Below, in pieces: positions 42,283 through 53,500 of a stretch of DNA of 64,000 bases. Origin of the DNA: Streptomyces sp. HUAS ZL42. Lineage in GTDB: Bacteria > Actinomycetota > Actinomycetes > Streptomycetales > Streptomycetaceae. The position numbers and the translations under genes are program-made. The stretch covers positions 6,793,001 to 6,857,000 of the forward strand of contig NZ_CP160403.1 of NCBI RefSeq assembly GCF_040782645.1, read 5' to 3'. A model generated the notes under the pieces. It was given only the letters and a program-made list of their open reading frames with translations, was not told where the DNA came from and searched no databases. Each line of letters starts with the position of its first letter. Position 1 is the stretch's first letter.

Positions 42283-42675
42283 GTGCTCGAACTCACCATG
42301 GCCACCGTCTCAGCGGTGGAGGAGGGCGCCACGGCCGGGATGCTCATGGCCGACGCGCCCAGCGAGCCGGGCGCCGTGCTGCGGGTGGGCCGCGACAAGT
42401 CCGTCTGCCGTCTCGTGACACCGGACGACTGGCTGTTCGTCTCGCGGATCCACCTGGAGTTCCTGTGCGGGCCCGAGGGCAGCTGGCAGGTGAGCTGGCT
42501 GCGCGGCTCGCAGCCGGACCCGTCCTCCGAGGTCCGGCTCGTGGTCGGGGAGTACGCACAGACCATCGCGTACGGCGGGACCGTGCCGTTGCCGAGGGGC
42601 GGCTCCGGAGAGATCGTCATCCAGGACCGCACCGCGCCGCGCAGCGTCAACGTGGGCTTCTACCACGAGGTGTAA
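42283..42675 (+). CDS. Small FHA-like protein
   Basis: 130 residues from a GTG with GGAGGAG just upstream; the earlier open frame from 42100 is not protein-like. AVLRVGRDKSVCRLVTPDDW then LFVSRIHLEFL gives the forkhead-associated signature: the glycine-arginine (GR) loop and the S-R-x-H loop, which together read phosphothreonine. ERGSWQ-type strands follow (GSWQVSWLRGSQPDPSSEV, LPRGGSGEIVIQDR). A stand-alone FHA domain of this size usually docks to Ser/Thr-kinase-phosphorylated partners. No kinase gene lies in the window. The N-terminus LELTMATVSAVEEGATAG is unrelated to FHA. Confidence 0.75.
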   Translation: MLELTMATVSAVEEGATAGMLMADAPSEPGAVLRVGRDKSVCRLVTPDDWLFVSRIHLEFLCGPEGSWQVSWLRGSQPDPSSEVRLVVGEYAQTIAYGGTVPLPRGGSGEIVIQDRTAPRSVNVGFYHEV

Positions 42676-42686
42676 CCGGAGGGGTT

Positions 42687-42750
42687 GTCCAGGAGGGCTG
42701 TCCAGGAGGGGCCGTTCGGGAGGGCTGTCCGGGAGGGCCGTTCGGAAGGG
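42687..42750. repeat. Short tandem repeat, about 13-15-base units
   Basis: GTCCAGGAGGGCT, GTCCAGGAGGGGCC, GTTCGGGAGGGCT, GTCCGGGAGGGCC and GTTCGGAAGGGCT follow each other between the convergent FHA and methyltransferase genes. This is slippage-type repetition ending at the methyltransferase stop codon. Confidence 0.75.
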
Positions 42751-43422
42751 CTACGCCAGCACCCGCGCCAGCGCGAAGCCGTCGTAGCCCTTGGTGCCCA
42801 CCGTCTGGATGGCCGTGCCGCTCAGCCTGGGGTGGGTGCCGATCAGTTCGATGGCGGCGCGGGTGCCCTGGACGTCGGGCGTGGTGCTGTCCGGGTCGAC
42901 GATCCGGCCGCCACGCACGACGTTGTCGATGATGATCAGGCTGCCCGTGCTGGTGAGCCGGAGGGCCCATTCCAGGTAGTTGGCGTTGTTGGCCTTGTCG
43001 GCGTCGATGAAGACCAGGTCGAAGGGCGGCGGGTTCTCGTCGGCGAGCTGGGGCAGCAGATCCAGGGCCCGGCCCACCCGCACCTCCACCAGCTTGTCGA
43101 GGCCCGCGCGCGCGATGTTGCGGGTGGCCACCTCGGCGTGCTTGGGGCTGTACTCGAGAGAGATCAGCCGGCCGTCGGAGGGGAGCGCGCGGCCCAGCCA
43201 GATGGTGCTGTAGCCGCCGAGCGTGCCGATCTCAAGGATCGTGCGCACGCCCTGGAGCTGGGCGAGCAGCTGGAGCAGCTTGCCCTGGTTGGCCGTGACG
43301 TTGACGCCCGGCAGCTCGGCCGCCTCGCTGTCGCGCAGGGCAGCCCTGGTCACGTCGTCGTCCGGGGCGAGGTGGGCGGTGAAGTAGGCGTCGACGGCGT
43401 CCCAGATCTGCGACTCGCTCAT
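42751..43422 (-). CDS. O-methyltransferase (CCoAMT/COMT-like, SAM-dependent)
   Basis: 223 residues. The SAM-binding motif LEIGTLGGYSTIWLGRAL follows an N-terminal helical part (TAHLAPDDDVTRAALRDSEA). FDLVFIDADKANNANYLEWA holds the catalytic metal-binding aspartates (DADK..N), and GSLIIIDNVVRGG is the next strand, where DN..R..G matches the divalent-cation-dependent class. Members methylate catechol hydroxyls. The ATG at 43422 is preceded by AAAGGCAG. A large inverted repeat just upstream (43444-43478) suggests dedicated control. The next gene upstream on this strand is the DUF2330 gene. Confidence 0.93.
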   Translation of the reverse strand: MSESQIWDAVDAYFTAHLAPDDDVTRAALRDSEAAELPGVNVTANQGKLLQLLAQLQGVRTILEIGTLGGYSTIWLGRALPSDGRLISLEYSPKHAEVATRNIARAGLDKLVEVRVGRALDLLPQLADENPPPFDLVFIDADKANNANYLEWALRLTSTGSLIIIDNVVRGGRIVDPDSTTPDVQGTRAAIELIGTHPRLSGTAIQTVGTKGYDGFALARVLA

Positions 43423-43443
43423 ACGTCTGCCTTTCGTGTACCA

Positions 43444-43478
43444 GGCACAACTAGTTAGAAGCGCTAACCAGTTGTGCC
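43444..43478. promoter_or_regulatory. Large inverted repeat upstream of the O-methyltransferase
   Basis: GGCACAACTAGTTAG (43444-43458) and CTAACCAGTTGTGCC (43464-43478) pair over 15 bases with one mismatch and a 5-base spacer (AAGCG). It lies 22-56 bases upstream of the methyltransferase ATG, and its AT content is unusually high for this genome. The position over the expected promoter makes it a strong operator candidate; a terminator for the upstream DUF2330 gene is the alternative. Confidence 0.6.
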
Positions 43479-43542
43479 AACGTGGGCGGCCGCGCGCAGG
43501 TTCCCCCGGCGTTGCTCCTCACACCTTCCACGGTGGGGGATT

Positions 43543-44886
43543 TCAGCCGATCGGACCAGGGGGGTGGGGTGACCGCGTGGGCGGAAGCGGTGGCCGCGTG
43601 GCCGGCGTGGCCGGCATGGGCGGGAGGGGCGGCATGGGCGGCATGGGCGGTTGGGTGGGTGGTGACGGCATCCGACCGGGTGTAGGGGTCGGTGGCATCG
43701 GCGGCTCCGTACCCAGGTCCTGTCCCTGTCCCTGCCCGTGTCCGTGTCCCTGCCCCCGCAGCCGCGGCCGAGGACGCAGTGCCAGCCACACGGAGACCGT
43801 GGCGGCCGCGGCCAGACCGCCGACGATCGTCAGCAGCCACGCCGGGATCCCGGCCACCTCACGCATCCGGTCCTCGTAGATCACCTGCCGGAAGGATGCG
43901 TCCGTGGCCGCGCGGCGCAGTTCGTGGTCCCCGGAGATCGTCGAGGGCGTGGGGAACTCCTGGCCGACGGCCGTGAGGAACGGCGTGTCCTTCGCCAGCC
44001 TCGCGAGTTCGCCCGACGTGGCATCGACGCGTCCGGCGAAGGTGACGCGCGGCCGGGCGCCGCCGATCCGGGAGGCCGGCTCCATGCGGTGCGCGGCCAG
44101 GACGTACAGGCCGAGCGACTGCGGGGTCTGCGCGAGGCGCGACAGGCGCATCGGGTAGACCGGCGAGCCCGCGGCGAAGGTGAGGTGGAGCGGGTCGAGG
44201 GTGCCGTTCAGGGAGGTGTCGGCGCTCTCGGGTGCCAGGCGGACGGCCACGTACTCCCAGCGCTGCTCCACGTACGGCTCCAGCGCCCCCTCGAGCCGGG
44301 CGGGGAAGGCGAAGCCGTTGCTGCTCAGCCAGTCGTCGAGGGCGTCCGGGTCGGTGGCCGTCAGCAGGGCCACGTCGAAGGGCCCGAGCCGCTGGCGGCC
44401 GACCAGTCCCACGTCGGGCGGTGCGCCGGCGCCCACGCCGGGCGGCGGTGCCCCCACCGCGCCGTCGCCCGTGGTGAGCGGCCAGTCGCCGTCCTGCGGC
44501 CAGAAGTGGTACCGGGTGCGGTGCAGGGGGGCCGTGGCGGCGGCCAGCTCGTCGAAGAGCCCGGGGTCGCCGAGTTGGACCGTCGCCCGGTTCGGGACCG
44601 GCATGATCCAGGCGGCCTGCCGGGCGTCCCCGCCGATCTGCAGGCTCATCACGATCTGCTCCTGCCGCCCGTCCCACCGTACGAGGGACACCTCACGGCC
44701 GACGTTGACCCGCTGCCGGTCACCGGGGATCAGGGCACCGCAGCCGCAGGCATGGGCCGGGGCGACCAGGGAGCCGACCTGGAGGGCGAGGAGGGCGAGG
44801 ACGACGACGGTGACGCGCCGACCGATGCCACCACCCGCGCGGATGCTCGCGCTCCCCCGCAGTAAACCGACCATGCCCCGAAGCAC
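43543..44886 (-). CDS. DUF2330 membrane protein with Pro/Met-rich tail
   Basis: 447 residues. A signal peptide (about 22-46, ending VAPAHA) precedes CGCGALIPGDRQRV, a cysteine pair right after the cleavage site that typifies DUF2330. LVRWDGRQEQIVMSLQIGGDA and AAWIMPVPNRATVQLGD follow, then YHFWPQDGDWPL and YEQRWEYVAVRLAP-like strands. A second helix (about 353-375) and a cytoplasmic tail with GHGHGQGQGQ and repeated PPMPP words end the protein. The tail is low complexity and probably disordered. The function of DUF2330 is unknown. No convincing ribosome-binding site is seen before the ATG at 44886. Confidence 0.85.
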   Translation of the reverse strand: MLRGMVGLLRGSASIRAGGGIGRRVTVVVLALLALQVGSLVAPAHACGCGALIPGDRQRVNVGREVSLVRWDGRQEQIVMSLQIGGDARQAAWIMPVPNRATVQLGDPGLFDELAAATAPLHRTRYHFWPQDGDWPLTTGDGAVGAPPPGVGAGAPPDVGLVGRQRLGPFDVALLTATDPDALDDWLSSNGFAFPARLEGALEPYVEQRWEYVAVRLAPESADTSLNGTLDPLHLTFAAGSPVYPMRLSRLAQTPQSLGLYVLAAHRMEPASRIGGARPRVTFAGRVDATSGELARLAKDTPFLTAVGQEFPTPSTISGDHELRRAATDASFRQVIYEDRMREVAGIPAWLLTIVGGLAAAATVSVWLALRPRPRLRGQGHGHGQGQGQDLGTEPPMPPTPTPGRMPSPPTQPPMPPMPPLPPMPATPATRPPLPPTRSPHPPGPIG

Positions 44887-45140
44887 TCCGAGCCCTCCAA
44901 CCCCTCCAAGCCCTCCGCCGTCGCGTTCGACAGGGTGTACGGACGGTACGTCGGAGGGGCCGATTCCGTTCGGCGTGTGATCGATATCGCGCCCTGCGGA
45001 GGCAACCTTCGCGCTCGCGCACTATCGTCATCCGGACAAAAGGAGAGCGGACGTCAGGTGAAGAGGGGGTTGCCGGCGTCTCTGTCCAGGGGGTGCGAGC
45101 CTCGTAGGGTTCGTAGAGGAAACCCACCCATGGGACCCGT

Positions 45141-47222
45141 GTGACGAACGGGGCGGGAGGCCGACGCGGCGTGGCGGATGCGGAGCACAACGGGCGAACG
45201 GCGGAAGCGCTCGGAGCAACGGCCGTCGGCGCGGCCGGCGCACGTGTGCGCATGGCGCGGCTGGGCCTGTGGCTGGTCGCCGCCGTCCTCGCCGTACGGC
45301 AGATGACCCTCGTCCTCAGCACCCCGCGGGGCGAGCGGCTGACCGCCCTGGAGACCTGGGTCGGCCCCGAAGGCGTCCTGCACGTCAAGGGCTCCCTCTA
45401 CGAATCCACACAATTCACCGGCACCCCCTTCGGCGGGCTGGTCCTCAAGCCCCTCACCCGCTCGGCCGAACAGGCCCTCGGCTGGGGCTGGACCTTCGGC
45501 ACGCTGCTGCTGGTCGCCGCACTCGGCGTGCTCGCCGCGAGAGCCCTGCCGCAACCGGTGAGCCGTCTGACGTCGCTGCTGGCGGCCCCGGTGGCGATCA
45601 GCCTCCTCATGCTCTCGCTGCCCGTGCGCAACACCCTGTGGCTTGGCCAGACGAGCATCATGCCGGTGCTGCTCGTGCTGGTGGGCTGCTTCGCCGTACG
45701 CGGGGAGCGCGCCAGCGGCCTGTGCGTCGGCTTCGCGGCCGCGCTGCAGCCCGCGTTGCTGCTGTTCCTCCCGCTGCTGTGGTTCACCGGCCGCCGCCGG
45801 GCCGCGCTGACAACGGGCGTCACGTTCGCCGCGCTGACCGTGCTCGCGTGGGCCGCGATGCCGCACGACTCGTACGCCTACTGGGTGCACCACATGGCGG
45901 GCGCGGGCCTCGGCGGCGAGGCGGACGACCTGGCCAACCAGTCCCTGCACGGCGCACTGCTGCGGCTGGGACTGACCGGACCGCTGGAAATCGGCCTGTT
46001 CCTGGCGCTGGGCGCCGTCGTGGCCGTACTCGGCGTGCGGCGCGCCGTGCACTACGCCCACGACGGCCAGCTCCTCCTCGCCGTCGCGATCACCGGCTGC
46101 GCGGCCATCGCGGTCTCGCCCACGACGTGGCAGCACCAGCTGCTGTGGGTGCTGCTCGCGGTCGTGGGCCGGGTGGGCAGGCGCGCCTCGGACCGCTACG
46201 TCTGGCCGGTGGCCGTGATCCTGGTGATGACCCTCCCGGCGAAGATGATGCTGCCGAACATGGCGGCGCTCTACCCGCTGCGGGACAACGCGGTCCTGCT
46301 GGCCGCACTGGCCGCCGCGACCCTCGTACCCTTCCTGTCCCGCACCTCCCCGTACTACCGGTCCCCGATCCCGAGGGAGTACGCCCCTCCGGTCCCGACC
46401 CGTTTCCGCCGCGTCCCGCTGCTGCCGTACCTGCGCAGGGTCCTCACGCGCCCGAATCTGCTGCTGGAGCTGCTGCTGATCCGTGTCACGTATGCGGCCT
46501 ACCAGAAGGTCCGCCTGGCGGCGACCGGCGGCAGCAACTCGAAGGGACGGGGGAAGGCCGAGGCGCACGGTCAGGACATCCTGGATCTGGAGCGCGGGCT
46601 GCACCTGGACATCGAGCACTGGGTGAACCACGCGGTGGTGAGGGTCGACTGGCTCCGCAACTTCTTCGACTTCTACTACGAGTCCTTCCACTTCGTGGTC
46701 CCACTGAGCGTGCTCGCCGTCCTGTACTGGCGCCGACCGGTCGACTACCGATGGGCACGCTCGGCCCTGGGCTTCGCGACCTTGCTCGCCCTGGTGGGTT
46801 TCTGGCTGTATCCGCTGGCTCCGCCCCGGCTGATGCCGACGCTGGGGATCATCGACACGGTGCACGGCGTGCAGGACTTCTCGAAGCCGGACTACGGGAC
46901 GCTGACGGCGCTGACCAATCAGTACGCGGCGATGCCGTCGCTGCATTTCGGGTGGTCGCTGTGGTGCGGGGTCGTCATCGCCATCGTGGCGCCCAAGTGG
47001 TGGATGAAGGCGCTGGGACTGCTGCACCCCTTCTTCACGCTGTCGGCGATCGTGGCGACCGGTAATCACTGGGTGCTGGATGCGGTGGGGGGTGCGGCGG
47101 TCGTCGCGGCGGGGTTCGGGCTGACGTTTGCGTTGCAGGGGCCTCGGGGGCGGGGGGTCGTGGCTGTGGAGGAAGGCAGAAGGGAGACGGTGGTGCTGGA
47201 GAAGGACGGGGCTGCGAAATGA
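45141..47222 (+). CDS. Bifunctional glycosyltransferase 87 / PAP2 phosphatase
   Basis: 693 residues from the GTG at 45141; an in-frame GTG at 45171 behind GGGAGG is an alternative start. The first ~400 residues are a multispan GT87-type mannosyltransferase: an acidic first loop, SLLMLSLPVRNTLWLGQTSI, CVGFAAALQPALLLFLPLLW and QHQLLWVLLAV. From about 450 on is a PAP2/InsP-ceramide-synthase-like lipid phosphatase with HGQDILDLERGLHLDIE, PPRLMP, AMPSLHFGWSLW (about 596-608) and GNHWVLDAVGG (about 640-650); the catalytic His residues are present. The fusion probably handles polyprenyl-phosphate-linked mannose or lipoglycan precursors. It is followed by an AT-richer gap before the RHS gene. Confidence 0.88.
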   Translation: MTNGAGGRRGVADAEHNGRTAEALGATAVGAAGARVRMARLGLWLVAAVLAVRQMTLVLSTPRGERLTALETWVGPEGVLHVKGSLYESTQFTGTPFGGLVLKPLTRSAEQALGWGWTFGTLLLVAALGVLAARALPQPVSRLTSLLAAPVAISLLMLSLPVRNTLWLGQTSIMPVLLVLVGCFAVRGERASGLCVGFAAALQPALLLFLPLLWFTGRRRAALTTGVTFAALTVLAWAAMPHDSYAYWVHHMAGAGLGGEADDLANQSLHGALLRLGLTGPLEIGLFLALGAVVAVLGVRRAVHYAHDGQLLLAVAITGCAAIAVSPTTWQHQLLWVLLAVVGRVGRRASDRYVWPVAVILVMTLPAKMMLPNMAALYPLRDNAVLLAALAAATLVPFLSRTSPYYRSPIPREYAPPVPTRFRRVPLLPYLRRVLTRPNLLLELLLIRVTYAAYQKVRLAATGGSNSKGRGKAEAHGQDILDLERGLHLDIEHWVNHAVVRVDWLRNFFDFYYESFHFVVPLSVLAVLYWRRPVDYRWARSALGFATLLALVGFWLYPLAPPRLMPTLGIIDTVHGVQDFSKPDYGTLTALTNQYAAMPSLHFGWSLWCGVVIAIVAPKWWMKALGLLHPFFTLSAIVATGNHWVLDAVGGAAVVAAGFGLTFALQGPRGRGVVAVEEGRRETVVLEKDGAAK

Positions 47223-47578
47223 CCGACGGCGGGCGCAGGGCGGCGGCCGTCGCACCGGCGGCGGGTGTGAGAGGCGCTTGCGTTACCTGACCGCTTCCTT
47301 CACCTTTCGTTGCATTTCCTTTCAATGTTTGGAAAATTCTTGAAGCCTGAGACGGAAGGGCTTCATGCCGCTTTGGGGGAGGTGGCCGGGACGCAAACCG
47401 TGCAATGGGTGTATCGGCGATCTTTCCGTAGGTCCGGCCCGGTGAGCGTTTGTGCAAGCCTTGACTGCACCATGGTTTTGTCGTGGGCAGGGCAATACTC
47501 TGCCCGATCGGCTCTGTAGCCCCCTGTGATGATCGCGTTCGTTTGTGTTGATCATGATCATCAGGGAGGGAGCTGATC
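47223..47578 (+). promoter_or_regulatory. Promoter region and leader of the RHS gene
   Basis: These 356 bases hold no gene and are clearly richer in A+T than their surroundings. TTGACT at 47461 could be a -35 box. GGGCAG (47485-47490) and CTGCCC (47500-47505) form a short hairpin. The perfect 12-base palindrome TGATCATGATCA lies at 47549-47560, just before the ribosome-binding site GGGAGGGAGC. The palindrome is a candidate operator or translational control element. Confidence 0.5.
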
Positions 47579-50500
47579 GTGCGTCACAGACCTGTGGCAC
47601 ATGGCAGTTCGAGATTCAGACGTGCCCGTCAGTCGCGGTGGCTGCGGCAGCTGGCCGTCGGCGTGGTGCTGGCGATGGCGGCCCAGAGCGCACTGGTCGT
47701 GGGGGGCACCGGCACCGCATCCGCACAGCCCGCCTCGGCAAAGGCAAAGGCAAAGCCAAAAGCGTTGGGTCCTGCGCAGGCCCAGGACGATGCGTCGGCG
47801 ATGCTGATGGCCCGCCTTCAGCACCGCAGGATCGAGGTGCTGTCCGCTCGTACCGCCGACTCGACGACGTACGCGCTGCCCGGCGGGGAGCTGCAGACGG
47901 AGGCGTACGCCGGTCCGATCCGGGTGAAGCAGGGCGGGACCTGGAAGGCCATCGACACCTCGCTGTCGGACACGGGCGCCGATCTCACGCCGGCCGCGGC
48001 GGCCGCGGACGTCACGGTGTCCGACGGCGGCGACACGAAGCTCGCCTCGGTCACCAAGGGCAAGCAGTCCTTCGGGCTGGGCTGGGGCGCCAAGCTGCCC
48101 GCCCCGTCCGTCAAGGACAGCACCGCCTCTTACGCGCTGGGCAGCGGCCAGACCCTGTCGGTCACCGCGCTGGCGCAGGGCTTCTCCGAGAACATCAAGC
48201 TCGCCCGGAAGCCCGACGGCGCCTCCCCTGCGTACCGCATCCCGCTGAACCTGCACGGGTTGAAGCTGTCCCAGGCGGACTCCGGTCACCTGCTGCTGAA
48301 GGACTCCGCCGGCAAGCTGGTCGCCGAGGCGCCCGCGCCGATGATGTGGGACGCCAGCAAGGACGAGGCGTCCGGTGAGTCCGCGCACCAGGTACGGGTC
48401 GCGACGAGGATCGAGACCGCGTCGGACGGTTCGCAGACCCTGGTCCTCACCCCCGACAAGGACTTCTTGGCGTCGGCCACCTATCCGGTGACGGTCGACC
48501 CGACCACCACCCTCGCCGTGACCACGGACACGTGGGTGCAGAACCCGGACTACCCCGACTCGCAGATCTCCTCGGAGGAGTTGAAGTCGGGCACGTACGA
48601 CGGCGGGACGGACACGGCCCGTTCGTACCTGAAGTTCGACGTGTCGAAGTTCACCGGCAAGCACATCACCGCCGCGACGATGTCGCTGTACAACTACTAC
48701 TCGGCGACCTGCTCCACCTCGGGCGCCGCCACTCAGGCCCGCCGGATCACCTCGACGTGGTCGTCCTCGTCGATCACCTGGGGCGCTCAGCCGTCGACCA
48801 CGACGACCGGGGTGGCGACCAACACCGGGCACTGGGGCTACTCCTCGTCCTGCCCGGCGAACTGGTCCAACTGGAACCTGCAGACCATCGTTCAGGCGTG
48901 GGCCGACGGCTCGACCAACTACGGCCTGCAGGTCCGCAGCGCCGACGAGACCGACTCCACCACCTGGCGGCGCTTCCGTTCGGCGAACTACTCGACGTCC
49001 GGGTACGCGCCGAAGCTGGTGGTGACCTACAACTCGTACGCCACCACGTCCTCGGCGGCGATCTCGCCGTCGCAGGTCAACGCCTACAACGGCAAGCGGT
49101 ACGTGACCTCCCTGACGCCGAGCCTGTCGGCGAAGGTGACGGACGCGGACGGCGGCAACGCCCAGGGCCAGTTCGAGATCACCGCGGACCCGGCGTACGC
49201 GGACACCACGTACTCGTACACGGCGTACGGCAAGACGGTGGCCTCCGGCTCCACCTCCACCCTGACGGTGTCGTCGGCGAATGCCTTCCCCGCGGGCAAG
49301 CACCTGCGCTTCCGGGTGCGGGCGTACGACGGCACCGACTTCGGGGCCTGGTCCGGCTACACGACGTTCACGCTGAACACTGCGCTGCCCGTCGCGCCCA
49401 CCATCTCCTGCACCCCGTACAGCGAGAACACCTGGACGGCGAAGTCCGGTAGCGGCGCCACCTGCACGCTGGACACGTCCTCGACCGACGGCATGGGCTT
49501 CTACTGGGGCCTGGACGACTCCTCGGTGCCCAACCGGGTGTACGACACGACCGACGGCACGGGCGGCGACCCGCTGACGATCACGATCAATCCCGGCGAG
49601 GACTGGCACAAGCTGTACGCCAAGACCGTCGACTCCGGCGGCAACCTGTCCACGGCCACCACCTCCTACGCCTTCGGCGTCGGCGACGGGGCCGGTCTGC
49701 TCACCCCGGGCGAGGGCGACACGGCCGCACGCCGGGTCAGCCTGACGTCGACCGGCAAGACGACGTACACGGGTGTGACGTACCAGTACCGTCGCGGTGA
49801 GACCGACTCCTGGCACGACGTGCCGGTCGCGGACGTCACCAAGTCGTCGGACGGCTCCGCCGTCTCCGCCTGGCCGGTCACGGTCACGAGCGGCAGCCCG
49901 GCAGCGCTCACCTGGAACGTGACGACCTCGCTCACCGAGGACGGTCCCGTCGACATCCGCGCGGCCTTCACCGACGGCACCACCACCGCGTACTCCCAGC
50001 CGCACACCATCACCGTGGACCGCAAGGCCGGCACGGCGCCCACCGAGCAGGTGGGGCCGGGCGAGGTCAACACGCTCACCGGTGACTTCACGCTCTCCGG
50101 CACCGACGCGTCGGCGTTCGGTCTGACCGCCTCGCGCACCGCCTCCTCCCGCCGGCCCGCTGCCGGTGCGGACGCCGAGGGCCAGGTGGCGATCTACGGC
50201 CCGCAGTGGACCTCGGGCACGACGGCCCAACTCACCGATTCGGACTGGGCCTACGTCCGCAAGACCTCCGCGACCTCGGTCGCCCTGGTTGACGCCGATG
50301 ACGACGAGACCGGGTTCACCGCCACTTCCTCCGGTGGCTGGAAGCCCGAGCCGGGCTCGGAGAACCTCACCCTCACCGGCTCGCTGACCGGTTCCTTCAC
50401 GCTGAAGGACGACCAGGGCACCACGACCACCTTTGCGAAGGTGGACTCGGCGGCGACGACCTGGCAGGTCTCCACCACCCAGCTGCCCACTGACAACTCC

Positions 50501-53500
50501 ACCACCAAGGTCGTCTCGGAGAAGGTCACTTCGGGAACCAGCACCCTGGCCCGCCCGAAGTACGTGATCGCCCCCACCTCGGCGGTGTCGTCCTCGACGT
50601 GTGAGAGCACGCCGGCGACGAAGGGCTGCCGCATGCTGGAGTTCGTCTACGCGACCACCATCACCGCCACGTCGAGCACGCTCGGCGACTACAACGGCCA
50701 GGTCAAGCAGATCAAGGAGTGGGCCACCGACCCGGGCGCCTCGGCGGCGACCGCGACAGTGGTCGCTCAGTACTCCTACGACGACTCCGGCCGACTGCGC
50801 GAGGAGTGGGACCCGCGGATCAGCCCCGCGCTGAAAACCGCCTACACCTACGATTCCGCGGGTCGCGTCGCCACCCTGACCCCGCCCGGCGAACTGCCGT
50901 GGACCTTCACCTACGGCCAGGCCGGCAACGCGGCCACCGCCGGTGCCGGCATGTTGCTCAAGGCCTCCCGGCCGAACCTGACCGCGGGCACGAAGAGCAC
51001 CACCGACGGCACGACGGCGACCACCAGCGTGGTGTACGACGTCGCGCTGAGCGGCACCAAGGCGCCCAACGCCATGGGCACTTCGGACGTCGCCGCCTGG
51101 GGCCAGACGGACGTGCCGACGGATGCCACAGCCGTCTTCCCGGCGGACTCCGTTCCGGTGTCGAACACCGGTGGCGATCTGGCCGCGTCCGACTACGAGC
51201 GGGCGACCATCATCTACACCGATGCCTCCGGACGCGAGGTCAACACGGCCACGCCCGGCGGTCACATCAGCACCACCGAGTACGACCGCTTCGGTGACAC
51301 TGTCCGTCAACTTGCCCCTGCCAACCGCGAGTTGGCGCTGGCCACGAGTGGTGACGGACAGGCCGAGCAGGTGGCCCTGAGTATCGACCAGATGACGACT
51401 GCGGACCGTGCCGAGGTGCTGTCCACGAACTCGGTGTACTCCTCGGACGGTCTGCGTGAGACGGACGAGTACGGGCCGCTGCACCTGGTGACCCTGACCT
51501 CGGCGCTCAAGGCCGGCACGGGCGGCACCGACCTCTCCGCGGGTACCGAGGTGGCGGCACGTCAGCACACCGTGAACGTCTACGACGAGGGCCGTCCGAC
51601 CGACGGTTCGGCCGCCGTCTCCAACCAGGTCACCACCAGCAAGGTGGGCGCGTACGTGGACGGCTACCCGACGGACGCGGACGTGCACACCACGACCACC
51701 GTGTACGACTGGGCCAAGGGCCTGCCCACCCAGACGGTCACCGACCCGAACGGCCTGGCGCTGAAGAAGACGACCTGGTACGACTCCCAGGGCCGGGTCA
51801 CCAAGACCAGCCTGCCGAAGTCGTCCGGCTCGGACGCGGGCGCCACGGTGACCACGTACTACTCAGCGACCGGAACCGGCGCCTGCAACGGCCGCCCCGA
51901 CTGGGCCGACCTGCTCTGCACCACCGGCCCCGCGGGTGCCATCACACTCGGCGGCTCGAACCCGTCCGAACTGCCGGTGAAGACGGTCGAGTACGACCGT
52001 TGGGGCAGCCCCGCGAACATGACGGAGACGGCGAACGGCGTCACCCGCACGACCAGCAACGTCTACGACGCCGCCGGCCGGCTCACGAAGATCTCCGTCA
52101 GCGGCGGTGTGGGCACCGCGGTGCCGGACAGCACGATCGCGTACGCCACGGACAGCGGTGACGTGACCACGGTCAGCTCGAACGGCCAGACCATCACCCA
52201 CACCTACGACGCCCTCGGGCGGCAGATCACCTACAACGACGGTGCGGGCAACACGACGAGCACGAGCTATGACGCGCTCGGCCGGCCGGTGAAGACCACC
52301 AACTCCGCCCCGTCCACCACCACCTACACCTACGACACGTCCAAGGACGCGCGCGGCCTGGAGACCTCCCGCACCGACTCGGTCGCCGGCACCTTCGCCG
52401 CGGCCTACGACGCGGACGGCGCCCTCGCCACCGAGTCCCTTCCCGGCGGCTACACCCTGACCGTCGCGCAGGACGAGGCGGGAGACACCAACTCCCGGAT
52501 CTACACCCGTGACAGCGACGGTGCCGTGGTCGCCTCCGACATCGCCGACCGGTCCGCTCTGGGCCAGACGGTCACCGACGCCGGCAGCAACGGCCAGACC
52601 CGCGTCCACAGCTACAGCTATGACGCGTCGGGACGGCTGAGCCGGGCGGACGACACGGACCCGAACGGGGCCTGCACCCGCCGCGACTACACCTTCGACG
52701 ACAACGGCAACCGCACCGCCCTGGCCACCGCGACCAGCGACGTCGGCTCGGCCTGCACGTCGACCGGCGCGACCACCACGTCGTACGCGTACGACAGCGC
52801 GGACCGCCTGGAGACCGCGGGCACGGTCTACGACGCCTTCGGTCGCACCACGACCCAGGCATCAGGCGCGTCCATCGGCTACTACGCCAACGACCTCGTC
52901 CGGCAGCAGACTTCCGGCAGCAGCCGGCAGACCTGGGGCCTGGACGCGGCCGGCCGTCTCGCCACCTGGACCACCGAGACCCAGGGCAGCGACGGCACCT
53001 GGACCCAGACCGGGTCCCGGACGAACCACTACGGCTCGAACAGCGACAGCCCCGACTGGATCCAGGAGGACGGCTCCACCATCACGCGTACCGTCCGGGG
53101 CATCGACGGAGACCTGGACGCCACCACCACCGCCGGCGGGAACACGGTGCTGCAGCTGACCGGCGTTCGCGGCGATGTCATGGTGCAGCTTCCGCTCGAC
53201 ACCACCAAGGCGCCCGTCGCGCTGGCCTACGACGAGTACGGCAACCCTGAGGACAGCACCACCGCCACCCGGTACGGCTGGCTCGGCGCCAAGCAGCGCT
53301 CGAGCGAAACCGTCACCGGCGCGGTCCTCATGGGCGCCCGCCTCTACGACCCCAGCCTCGGACGTTTCCTGTCCACCGACCCCGTCCCGGGACCGGACAC
53401 GGCATACGACTACGCCGGCCAGGATCCCGTCAACCAGACCGATCTGCTGGGCACCTACCGGCACATGAAGATCAGCTGGCACTGGACGTACGTCGACATC

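Noticed and set aside
47561..51688. Very long reverse-strand open frame opposite the RHS gene (1375 codons)
   Set aside because: High-GC genes produce long open antisense frames. The translation is Arg/Gly/Val-rich with no domain, and the plus-strand frame has clear signal, DNRLRE and YD repeats.
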